From Pseudoalteromonas sp. S16_S37 (GTDB taxonomy: Bacteria > Pseudomonadota > Gammaproteobacteria > Enterobacterales > Alteromonadaceae): DNA of 64,000 bases. Both the position numbers and the translations under genes were made by a program. Where the stretch lies: contig NZ_JAAUWV010000004.1 of NCBI RefSeq assembly GCF_014694405.1, forward strand, positions 124,001-188,000, given 5' to 3'. Below the pieces are notes generated by a model. The model was not told the DNA's origin. It did not search any database and saw nothing but the letters and a program-made list of their open reading frames with translations. Positions 16,612 through 23,532 of the stretch are shown here, piece after piece. Positions within the stretch are counted from its first letter, which is position 1. Every line of letters begins with the position of its first letter.

Positions 16612-17277
16612 TTAGTCATCACTTGCACCTAAAAGAGCTAATAATGAAGTAAACAAGTTATAGATGTTAAGATACAAACCAACCGTTGCAAGTACGTAGT
16701 TAGTCTCACCACCATTAATGATACGGCTCGTATCATATAAAATGAAACCAGACATAATTAACACAACGGCCGCATTTAACGCCATAAAGGCAACGCTACT
16801 ACCAATGAACAGGTTTACTAGGCTGGCAATAACAACAACGATTAAACCCACTGTTAAAAAACCACCCATAAATGAGAAGTCTTTTTTAGTTGTAAGGGCA
16901 TATGCAGATAGACCGAAGAAGATTAGCGCTGTAGAGCCTAGTGCTTGGGTAATAAGCATACCGCCGTTTGGCATTGCAGCATAGTGGTTAAGAAGTGGTC
17001 CTAATCCAAAGCCCATAATACCAGTGAATAAGAAGACTAAACCAATCGCAGACGATGAGTTTGCTTTTTTATGAATAACGAAAATTAGACCCAATCCAAC
17101 AAGCGAACAGATTAGACCCGTGAAGCGTGGTAACGCCATTGTCATTGAAATACCTGCTGTGATAGCACTAAAAGCAAGTGTCATCGCAAGCAAGAAATAT
17201 GTATTCTTTAATACCTTGTTAGTTTCAACGGTCGACATTACCGGTCTAGCGGTATCGTACGAATGATTGAACGCCAT
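16612..17277 (-). CDS. yccA: YccA-like Bax inhibitor-1 family inner-membrane protein
   Basis: A 221-residue protein with seven membrane segments and the BI-1 family signature (TSRIINGGETNYVLATVGLY near the C-terminus, followed by LNIYNLFTSLLALLG). In E. coli YccA is a substrate and modulator of the FtsH protease; its gene also sits beside tusE (yccK), and the same neighbourhood here supports the name. The N-terminal ~30 residues are soluble, as needed for FtsH recognition. A good AGGAG precedes the ATG. Confidence 0.92.
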   Translation of the reverse strand: MAFNHSYDTARPVMSTVETNKVLKNTYFLLAMTLAFSAITAGISMTMALPRFTGLICSLVGLGLIFVIHKKANSSSAIGLVFLFTGIMGFGLGPLLNHYAAMPNGGMLITQALGSTALIFFGLSAYALTTKKDFSFMGGFLTVGLIVVVIASLVNLFIGSSVAFMALNAAVVLIMSGFILYDTSRIINGGETNYVLATVGLYLNIYNLFTSLLALLGASDD

Positions 17278-17474
17278 GGTTAAACTCCTTTGTGAACAAA
17301 AGTTCTAATATATTGACTGAGTAAAGGTTACCAAGAGTTATATGGTTCGGCAAACATTGTCGATCAAATAGAGTCGTGAAAAATTGGAAAGTTCCGTTTT
17401 GAGTATAAAATTGTTCTACATTTGAACAAAAGTGAGGTTTTTTGAGCACTTAAACTTTTTTTTGAAAAAAAAGC

Positions 17475-17503
17475 TTCACATTGTGGCGGGGATTATCTAA
17501 TAT
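17475..17503 (+). promoter_or_regulatory. Promoter of the tandem tRNA-Ser pair
   Basis: TTCACA (17475-17480), 17-base spacer, TAATAT (17498-17503), then a GC-rich discriminator (TCGCCCCGC). The first tRNA starts 13 bases after the -10. Confidence 0.82.
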
Positions 17504-17515
17504 TCGCCCCGCTGC

Positions 17516-17606
17516 GGAGAGATGGCTGAGTGGTTGAAAGCACCGGTCTTGAAAACCGGCATACGTTTATAGCGTATCTAGGGTTCAAATCCCTATCTCT
17601 CCGCCA
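17516..17606 (+). tRNA. tRNA-Ser (anticodon UGA), copy 2
   Basis: A 91-base class II tRNA with encoded CCA, anticodon TGA in CTTGAAA and a long variable arm. It is identical to copy 3 and differs from copy 1 by one base in the variable-arm loop. First of a tandem pair separated by 44 bases. Confidence 0.97.
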
Positions 17607-17650
17607 CTAATTTTATATGGTGCATTTGTGAATGCGTCATATCTGACTTC

Positions 17651-17741
17651 GGAGAGATGGCTGAGTGGTTGAAAGCACCGGTCTTGAAAACCGGCATACG
17701 TTTATAGCGTATCTAGGGTTCAAATCCCTATCTCTCCGCCA
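17651..17741 (+). tRNA. tRNA-Ser (anticodon UGA), copy 3
   Basis: Second tRNA of the tandem pair, identical over all 91 bases to copy 2. The 44-base spacer contains no promoter that I can see, so both are probably cut from one transcript that ends at the terminator at 17759. Confidence 0.97.
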
Positions 17742-17758
17742 CTATTCAATGAATAGTA

Positions 17759-17789
17759 AGCTGCTACACAATGTAGCGGCTTTTTTTTT
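17759..17789 (+). terminator. Terminator of the tRNA-Ser pair
   Basis: A 9-bp stem with one G-T pair (AGCTGCTAC, 17759-17767; GTAGCGGCT, 17773-17781) and nine T, 18 bases after copy 3. Confidence 0.92.
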
Positions 17790-17885
17790 GCTCAAAATTC
17801 CAAGCTTAGACCAAAGTCCACTGGTGAATATTTCATTATCATGCAATCTCAGTAACATTGACTCTATTTAAAGGTGTTGGATTGC

Positions 17886-18260
17886 ATGAAACAAAAACTA
17901 GCCAAAAGCGTTGCTTTATCATTATTGTCACCCATATTTGTTGGTGCTTTGCTGGGCGTGTATTTTTCTATATCCAGTCAGGGATCAGGCCTTAGCATAT
18001 TTTTTAGTATGTTAAGTACGGCAATTGCAAATGCACATGTAGTGGGGTTATCTATGGCGTTATGTGTTTTGCCTGGGTATTTGATTTTAGTCAAAAAGCA
18101 AAAGGTACGCTATGACGTGATACTGACTCTTGGCATGCTAGGAGGTGTATTATTTAGTATCCTTTTTGCCGCTAGCAGTGGTGGGGCTTTGCTAGTTAAT
18201 GCTGTAATGACGACAATTGCCGCTGGGTTGTTTTTATACGGCTTGAGGCGATTTGCTTAA
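17886..18260 (+). CDS. Small hypothetical inner-membrane protein
   Basis: A 124-residue protein from the ATG at 17886, with AAGGTG ten bases upstream. Four hydrophobic segments are visible: residues ~9-29 (VALSLLSPIFVGALLGVYF), ~45-70, ~78-98 (VILTLGMLGGVLFSILF) and ~101-119. Small residues (Gly, Ala, Ser) are frequent. No family is recognised. The gene stands between the tRNA pair and msrC, with an independent transcript likely. Confidence 0.65.
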   Translation: MKQKLAKSVALSLLSPIFVGALLGVYFSISSQGSGLSIFFSMLSTAIANAHVVGLSMALCVLPGYLILVKKQKVRYDVILTLGMLGGVLFSILFAASSGGALLVNAVMTTIAAGLFLYGLRRFA

Positions 18261-18401
18261 CTTTGTACCAGGCGCTGCTCTATATTTAGCCAAGTAGCAC
18301 TATATTTACGGATATTTAATACTTTTTCGCCACAAAAGGTTTCAATTAATTCTGTGAAAGAGTACCTTAGACTTTTGTATGTTGTAACCGTGATTTAGTA
18401 G

Positions 18402-18863
18402 ATGCAGAAGCAAGAATTTTATCAGTCACTCACAAAGCAAGCACAAGCTCTAATTAGCACAGAAAGTAATGTCGTGGCTAATATGGCTAATTTAAGTGCT
18501 TTGCTGTTTACGTCACTAGAAGATATCAATTGGGCTGGCTTTTATTTTGTCGATAGTCCAGAAGAGTTAGTCTTGGGACCATTTCAAGGTAACCCTGCCT
18601 GTATACGTATTCCTATGGGTAAAGGCGTGTGCGGCACGGCTGCTAAAAGTCAGCAAACCCAGTTAGTTGAAGATGTACACGCTTTTGATGGGCATATTGC
18701 CTGCGATGCGGCGTCTAATTCTGAAATTGTCATCCCTATCTTTAAAGATGGCAAAGTGTATGCTGTGCTTGATATAGATAGCCCTTCGTTATCTCGTTTT
18801 GACGAAGATGACAAGAATGGCCTTGAGGCACTGGTTAAAAGCTTTGAGTTGACTTTATCGTGA
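18402..18863 (+). CDS. msrC: Free methionine-(R)-sulfoxide reductase MsrC
   Basis: A 153-residue GAF-domain enzyme that reduces free methionine-(R)-sulfoxide with thioredoxin. The family core is present: INWAGFYFVDSPEELVLGPF, CIRIPMGKGVCGTAAKS, then DGHIACDAASNSEIVIPIF. The three conserved cysteines are seen in PACIRIP, GVCGTA and IACDAAS. In E. coli the orthologue (YebR) is also upstream of proQ and prc, as here. The next gene overlaps its stop codon. Confidence 0.95.
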   Translation: MQKQEFYQSLTKQAQALISTESNVVANMANLSALLFTSLEDINWAGFYFVDSPEELVLGPFQGNPACIRIPMGKGVCGTAAKSQQTQLVEDVHAFDGHIACDAASNSEIVIPIFKDGKVYAVLDIDSPSLSRFDEDDKNGLEALVKSFELTLS

Positions 18864-19141
18864 AAGACTTACTAAACGTACAAGATTACTTATTTTCAAC
18901 TGCCGACGTGGGTGACTGGGAAGGCGAAGAAGAACATGTTGCCGAAACGCTTAACGAATTGATTCATTTTGCATGGCAACAATTACCAGATGATCTCGAA
19001 TGCGAAATCATCGATAATGTAATAAACGGTATTTGGGAACATCTTCGTGGTGATTTAGCCTTACTTGAGGCCGAATTTGAAGAGTTAACAGACTGGGTAA
19101 CACACTATATCCAATCATCGTTAGATGAGCAGATATCATAA
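18860..19141 (+). CDS. Hypothetical acidic protein between msrC and proQ
   Basis: A 93-residue protein starting at a GTG that overlaps the msrC stop (GTGA), so its translation is coupled. It is strongly acidic (DVGDWEGEEEHVAETLNELI; LALLEAEFEELTDWVTHYI) and mostly helical, with no cysteines except one and no membrane segment. I do not recognise a family. Its place in a fixed msrC-proQ-prc neighbourhood suggests a partner or small regulator of one of these proteins, but this is only context. Confidence 0.75.
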   Translation: MKDLLNVQDYLFSTADVGDWEGEEEHVAETLNELIHFAWQQLPDDLECEIIDNVINGIWEHLRGDLALLEAEFEELTDWVTHYIQSSLDEQIS

Positions 19142-19153
19142 ATAGGTTCAAAA

Positions 19154-19804
19154 ATGGAAACCACAAACAAGCTAAAAGATATTAATGAGGTACTGGATTT
19201 TCTATATTCAGAGTTTCCTCAGTGTTTTAAACAAAAAGATGGCATAAAGCCATTAAAAGTCGGCATTTTTAAAGATATTGCTGAGCGCATCGAAGGCTCT
19301 GAGAAGGTAAGTAAAACGCAGGTGCGTCAGGCATTGCGTAAATACACTTCTAACTGGCGATATCTAGAAGCGGTTACTAAGCATGAGTTCCGTATCGACC
19401 TAGACGGTAACGATGCTGAAAAAGTAGAGCAAGAGCACATCGAACATGCTCAAAAAGCGCTAGAAGAAAGCCGTGCAAAAATGGCTAAGCGCAAAAAGCC
19501 ACAGCGTCCTCGTCAAGACGGCGAAACAAAATCTTACAAAAAGAAAGGTGCACCGCATCCTCGCTCAGGCGATAAAAACGCTAGAGTTAATAAAAAGCCA
19601 GAACCTCAACAAGCTAAGCGCAGCTCAGGTAAAGTTGAACCATTGCCTGCGAATGAGGTCAAGGTTAATAACAAAGTAAAAGTTAAGTTAGGCCAAGCAC
19701 TTGTTAATGCAACTATTACTGAAGTGAACAAAGATGAAGTTCACGTAGAGTTAGTTACTGGTATGCAAGTTAAAACTAAAGCAGACAGCCTATATATCGT
19801 TTAA
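19154..19804 (+). CDS. proQ: RNA chaperone ProQ
   Basis: A FinO-domain RNA chaperone of 216 residues that binds 3' ends and hairpins of sRNAs and mRNAs. Residues ~5-115 are the FinO/ProQ domain (LYSEFPQCFKQKDGIKPLKV; VSKTQVRQALRKYTSNWRYL). Residues ~120-170 are a Lys/Arg-rich linker (AKRKKPQRPRQDG). The C-terminal ~45 residues form the small KOW/Tudor-like domain (NNKVKVKLGQALVNATITEV). It is followed six bases later by the upstream frame of prc, an order shared with E. coli. Confidence 0.95.
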   Translation: METTNKLKDINEVLDFLYSEFPQCFKQKDGIKPLKVGIFKDIAERIEGSEKVSKTQVRQALRKYTSNWRYLEAVTKHEFRIDLDGNDAEKVEQEHIEHAQKALEESRAKMAKRKKPQRPRQDGETKSYKKKGAPHPRSGDKNARVNKKPEPQQAKRSSGKVEPLPANEVKVNNKVKVKLGQALVNATITEVNKDEVHVELVTGMQVKTKADSLYIV

Positions 19805-19816
19805 GGAGTTGTGCGT

Positions 19817-21847
19817 ATGAGTAAAAAGTTGACACTCATTCCTGTTGTTGCCGCATTAATATCTGGGGCAGCCTTTGCATCATCAAATACCGTTACTGAG
19901 AAGGATATTCCGGTCTTAGCACCAGAATCTCAACATACAACGGCTAGCAAACGAGTGACCAACTTATTTACTCGCCAGCACTATAAACGCTTTAGCTTCG
20001 ATGACGCTTTGTCGGAAGAAATTTTTGATCGTTACGTTGATTCACTCGACTATAACCGATCTGTTTTCCTACAAAGCGACATTGATAAATTCAAAAGCTA
20101 CAGAAAACAGTTTGATGATGCGTTAAAAACGGGCAAATTAGAATTTGCTTACGACATGTTTAATTTAAGCATGAAACGGCGTTTTGAACGTTTTCAATTT
20201 GCCTTGTCTTTGCTAGAAAAAGAAATGACGTTTGATAAACCAGACGCATTTTTTTATGACCGAGAAGACATTGCTTTTGCACAGACTCAGCAAGAACTTG
20301 ATGAATATTGGCGTCAACGTGTTAAGTCTGATGCATTGCGTTTGAAGCTCACTGGTAAAGACTGGAAAGAAATCCAAGAAATTTTAAGCAAACGATACAA
20401 CAACACTTTAAAGCGTTTAGTACAAACTAACAGCGAAGACGCATTTCAAGTTGTAATGAATTCATTTGCACGCAGTGTTGAAGCACATACATCTTATCTA
20501 TCCCCGCGCCGTGCAGAGCAGTTCAAGATGGACATGGATCTTGAATTAGAAGGGATTGGTGCAGTACTTGGCTATGATGAAGACTACACTGTTATTCGCT
20601 CGCTTGTGCCTGGTGGCCCTGCCGATAAATCTGAGCAAATAAAGCCCGATGACCGCATTGTTGGCGTAGCACAAGATAATGAAGAGTTTGTTGATGTGAT
20701 AGGCTGGCGCTTAGACGACGTGGTTGATCTTATTAAAGGCCCTAAAGGAACTAAGGTTAGGCTTCAGTATTTAAAAGGCTCAGATACGCACGGTACACCT
20801 AAAGTTGTAGAAATTGTGCGGGATAAAATTCGCCTTGAAGATAGAGCAGCTAAATCTGAAGTATTCGAAGCCAAATATTCAGATCTAACTAGCAAGATTG
20901 GTGTAATCGAAATACCAAGCTTTTACAATAATTTATCTAAAGATGTAAAAGTAGAGATTGCTAAACTCAAAGAACAGAAAGTAGATGGCATTGTTATTGA
21001 CCTTCGTCAAAACGGCGGTGGTTCGTTATATGAGGCAACTCAGCTAACAGGTTTATTTATTGATCAAGGACCTGTGGTACAAATTCACACAGCTTACAAT
21101 CGTGTCGAAGCGCAACAAGACCGAGACGGTATTACATTTTACGATGGGCCTATGACGGTACTGGTTGATCGTTATAGTGCGTCTGCGTCTGAGATTTTTG
21201 CCGCTGCTATCCAAGACTATGGTCGCGGAGTTGTTATTGGAGAGCAAACCTTTGGTAAAGGCACCGTGCAACAACACCGAGGCTTGAGTAAAAATTACGA
21301 TTTGTTCAGTAATGCTTTAGGTAGTGTTACTTACACAATCGCTAAGTTTTATCGTATTAACGGTGGTAGCACACAAAACAAAGGGGTGATCCCTGATGTA
21401 TTGCTGCCTTCGGCAATTGAACCTGAAGAGTGGGGCGAGAGCCAAGAAGACAACGCACTACCATGGGACAGTATTAAGCAGGCAAGCTATAGCAGCTTAG
21501 ACAACTTAAAACCGGTTGTTGAGTATTTAAAAGCAAAGCATGAGTCTCGAGTAAAAAAAGAGCCAGAGTTTAAATACGTTTACGATGATATTGTGCGGTA
21601 TAAAGAACAAAATGACGATAAGAAAATATCGTTAGTTGAGGCTGAAAGACTTAAAGAACGTGATGAGGCTGAAAAACGTTCACTAGCAAGAAATAATGAA
21701 CGCCTCAAGAGGCTAGGAATGGAGCCTGTTGACAATTTGGATGATTTGCCAGAAGTGTTATCAGAGCTTGATCCTTATTTAGAAGAAGCTGCGCTTATTA
21801 CGCAGGATCTTATCTCATTTGGCCGATTAGCAAAAAATGATGTATAA
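19817..21847 (+). CDS. prc: Carboxy-terminal (tail-specific) protease Prc
   Basis: A periplasmic S41 protease that trims or degrades proteins from exposed C-termini, including substrates of cell-wall remodelling. I start at the ATG at 19817, eight bases after AGGAG; an in-frame GTG lies six bases earlier. A signal peptide (residues ~1-22, LTLIPVVAALISGAAFA) is followed by the N-terminal helical domain, a PDZ domain at ~235-330 (LELEGIGAVLGYDEDYTVIR, SLVPGGPADKS), and the protease core with the catalytic Ser in DRYSASASEIFAAAIQDYGR and Lys in EQTFGKGTVQQ. A charged coiled C-terminus follows. It forms an operon with proQ. Confidence 0.96.
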   Translation: MSKKLTLIPVVAALISGAAFASSNTVTEKDIPVLAPESQHTTASKRVTNLFTRQHYKRFSFDDALSEEIFDRYVDSLDYNRSVFLQSDIDKFKSYRKQFDDALKTGKLEFAYDMFNLSMKRRFERFQFALSLLEKEMTFDKPDAFFYDREDIAFAQTQQELDEYWRQRVKSDALRLKLTGKDWKEIQEILSKRYNNTLKRLVQTNSEDAFQVVMNSFARSVEAHTSYLSPRRAEQFKMDMDLELEGIGAVLGYDEDYTVIRSLVPGGPADKSEQIKPDDRIVGVAQDNEEFVDVIGWRLDDVVDLIKGPKGTKVRLQYLKGSDTHGTPKVVEIVRDKIRLEDRAAKSEVFEAKYSDLTSKIGVIEIPSFYNNLSKDVKVEIAKLKEQKVDGIVIDLRQNGGGSLYEATQLTGLFIDQGPVVQIHTAYNRVEAQQDRDGITFYDGPMTVLVDRYSASASEIFAAAIQDYGRGVVIGEQTFGKGTVQQHRGLSKNYDLFSNALGSVTYTIAKFYRINGGSTQNKGVIPDVLLPSAIEPEEWGESQEDNALPWDSIKQASYSSLDNLKPVVEYLKAKHESRVKKEPEFKYVYDDIVRYKEQNDDKKISLVEAERLKERDEAEKRSLARNNERLKRLGMEPVDNLDDLPEVLSELDPYLEEAALITQDLISFGRLAKNDV

Positions 21848-21867
21848 ACATTAATCTAAATCGGCAT

Positions 21868-21892
21868 AAAAAGGCGCTACGGCGCCTTTTTT
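21868..21892 (+). terminator. Terminator of the msrC-proQ-prc operon
   Basis: A GGCGC/GCGCC stem extended by A/T pairs around a TACG loop, ending in six T, 20 bases after the prc stop. Confidence 0.92.
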
Positions 21893-21965
21893 GTTACGAC
21901 TTGCGTCATGAATTTGCTATTATTCACGCCAGCTACTTTACGAATAACAATGATAAAACTATTAC

Positions 21966-22015
21966 CACGACTCAAGGTCGTGCGTAAAAAATAATAATAA
22001 GCATGAATTTCATGC
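21966..22015 (+). other. Hairpins in the nhaC leader
   Basis: Two adjacent inverted repeats, CACGAC/GTCGTG (21966-21971, 21977-21982) and GCATGAA/TTCATGC (22001-22015), lie just before the ribosome site of nhaC. They could be an operator or an RNA element affecting initiation at the TTG codon. The stretch is too short for a lysine riboswitch. Confidence 0.35.
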
Positions 22016-22030
22016 GTAGGAGAGTTCAGT

Positions 22031-23488
22031 TTGAAGCAACCTAAACAACCCTCATTTTTAGATGCGTTTGTGCCAATTACAGTATTAGTCTGCTTACTCG
22101 GTGCAGCTGTATATTTATATGGAGACAACTCTTCATCGGGTCCCAATCAAATAGCACTATTATTTGCCACTTTTACAGCTGCATTAGTCGGTTTAAAAAA
22201 TGGTTACACTTGGAAAACACTCGAAGAAGCAATGATCAAAGGGATCACCTTATCTCTAGGGGCGATCCTTATCTTATTGATGGTAGGAGCCCTGATAGGT
22301 ACGTGGCTTTTGTCAGGCACTGTGCCTACATTGATTTACTATGGGTTGCAAATAATCAGTCCAAACTGGTTTTATGCCGCCAGCTGTATGATATGCGGTA
22401 TTGTTGCAATGAGTATTGGCAGCTCTTGGACCACCGCGGCAACCATTGGTGTGGCCTTGCTTGGGGTAGCTACAGGTCTTGGGCTTGATCAAGTAGTTAC
22501 AGCGGGGGCAGTTATCTCTGGTGCTTACTTTGGCGATAAACTAAGTCCACTTTCAGAAACTACCAACTTAGCACCAGCTGTTGCTGGAAGCGATTTGTTC
22601 GAACATATTCAACATATGCTGTGGACAACCGTACCAAGTTTTGTTATTGCGCTGATTATATTTACTTTTATGGGTTTCAGTGCAGAAGTTAATAGTGATA
22701 TTGGCCGCATAGAAGAGATAGTCACTATCCTAAAGGGTAACTTTACTATTAATCCAGTGATGTTAGTGCCATTACTTGTGTTACTCGTACTTGCGTTTAA
22801 AAAAATGCCTGCATTTCCTGCTATTTCTATCGGAGCAGTCGTTGGTGCTGTATGGGCAATGTTGTTTCAAGGTGACTTAATTCAAAGTCAAATAGATACA
22901 TCGCAGGGCGAGTTAGTTGGTTATTTTAAACTGGTGTGGGCTACTTTTTATGAAGGTTTTAGCATAACCACTGGTGATGGCAAAATGGATGACTTACTCA
23001 GTGGCGGCGGTATGTCAAATATGCTCAATACAACTTGGTTGGTGATGACTGCGCTAATGTTTGGCGCGATTATGGAAAAAACAGGTCTACTTGATATTTT
23101 TGTTCGTAGTATTTTAAAAATAGCCAAGAGCACAGGTTCTTTGATTGCAGCAACGATTGCCACCTGTATCGGTACAAATGTCGTTGCTGCAGATCAATAT
23201 ATCGCTATTGTTGTTCCAGGCAGAATGTTTAAAGAAGAATATAAAAAGCGCGGCCTAAAGCCTGTTAACTTATCACGTACATTAGAGGATGGCGGAACAA
23301 TTACAAGCCCGTTAATACCTTGGAATACATGTGGTGCATACATGCAAAGTGTGTTGTTGATTAATCCATTTGACTATGCTTTATATGCATTCTTTAATTT
23401 AATTAATCCGGTGCTGGCAATTATCTACGCGTACTTGGGCATTAAAATATTACGCATAAAGCCAAAAGACACAGCTGAACCAGCTTAA
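22031..23488 (+). CDS. nhaC: Na+/H+ antiporter NhaC family
   Basis: A 485-residue secondary transporter with about eleven to twelve membrane segments that likely exchanges sodium for protons, as suits a marine cell. NhaC-family traits are ITLSLGAILILLMVGALIGT, GSSWTTAATIGVALLGVATG, SGAYFGDKLSPLSETTNLAP and TNVVAADQYIAIVVPGRM. It starts at TTG (22031), supported by AGGAGA at 22018-22023 and lack of an earlier in-frame start. It has its own terminator downstream. Some members of the broader superfamily move other cations or organic ions, so the substrate is assigned by family. Confidence 0.9.
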   Translation: MKQPKQPSFLDAFVPITVLVCLLGAAVYLYGDNSSSGPNQIALLFATFTAALVGLKNGYTWKTLEEAMIKGITLSLGAILILLMVGALIGTWLLSGTVPTLIYYGLQIISPNWFYAASCMICGIVAMSIGSSWTTAATIGVALLGVATGLGLDQVVTAGAVISGAYFGDKLSPLSETTNLAPAVAGSDLFEHIQHMLWTTVPSFVIALIIFTFMGFSAEVNSDIGRIEEIVTILKGNFTINPVMLVPLLVLLVLAFKKMPAFPAISIGAVVGAVWAMLFQGDLIQSQIDTSQGELVGYFKLVWATFYEGFSITTGDGKMDDLLSGGGMSNMLNTTWLVMTALMFGAIMEKTGLLDIFVRSILKIAKSTGSLIAATIATCIGTNVVAADQYIAIVVPGRMFKEEYKKRGLKPVNLSRTLEDGGTITSPLIPWNTCGAYMQSVLLINPFDYALYAFFNLINPVLAIIYAYLGIKILRIKPKDTAEPA

Positions 23489-23494
23489 TCATGT

Positions 23495-23521
23495 CGCCCT
23501 GTTTATTCGGGGCGTTTTTTT
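23495..23521 (+). terminator. Terminator of nhaC
   Basis: A CGCCC/GGGCG stem (23495-23499, 23510-23514) followed by seven T. The T-run ends directly against the ribosome site of pepN, so the pepN promoter must lie upstream or pepN lives on read-through. Confidence 0.8.
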
Positions 23522-23532
23522 GAGGAAAAACC

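Noticed and set aside
17665..17871. 68-residue plus-strand frame over the tRNA-Ser pair
   Set aside because: It runs through tRNA copy 3 and the terminator; chance frame in an RNA gene.
21848..22030. Lysine riboswitch before nhaC
   Set aside because: Some nhaC-type genes have one, but this gap also contains the prc terminator and lacks the five-helix layout; it is too short.
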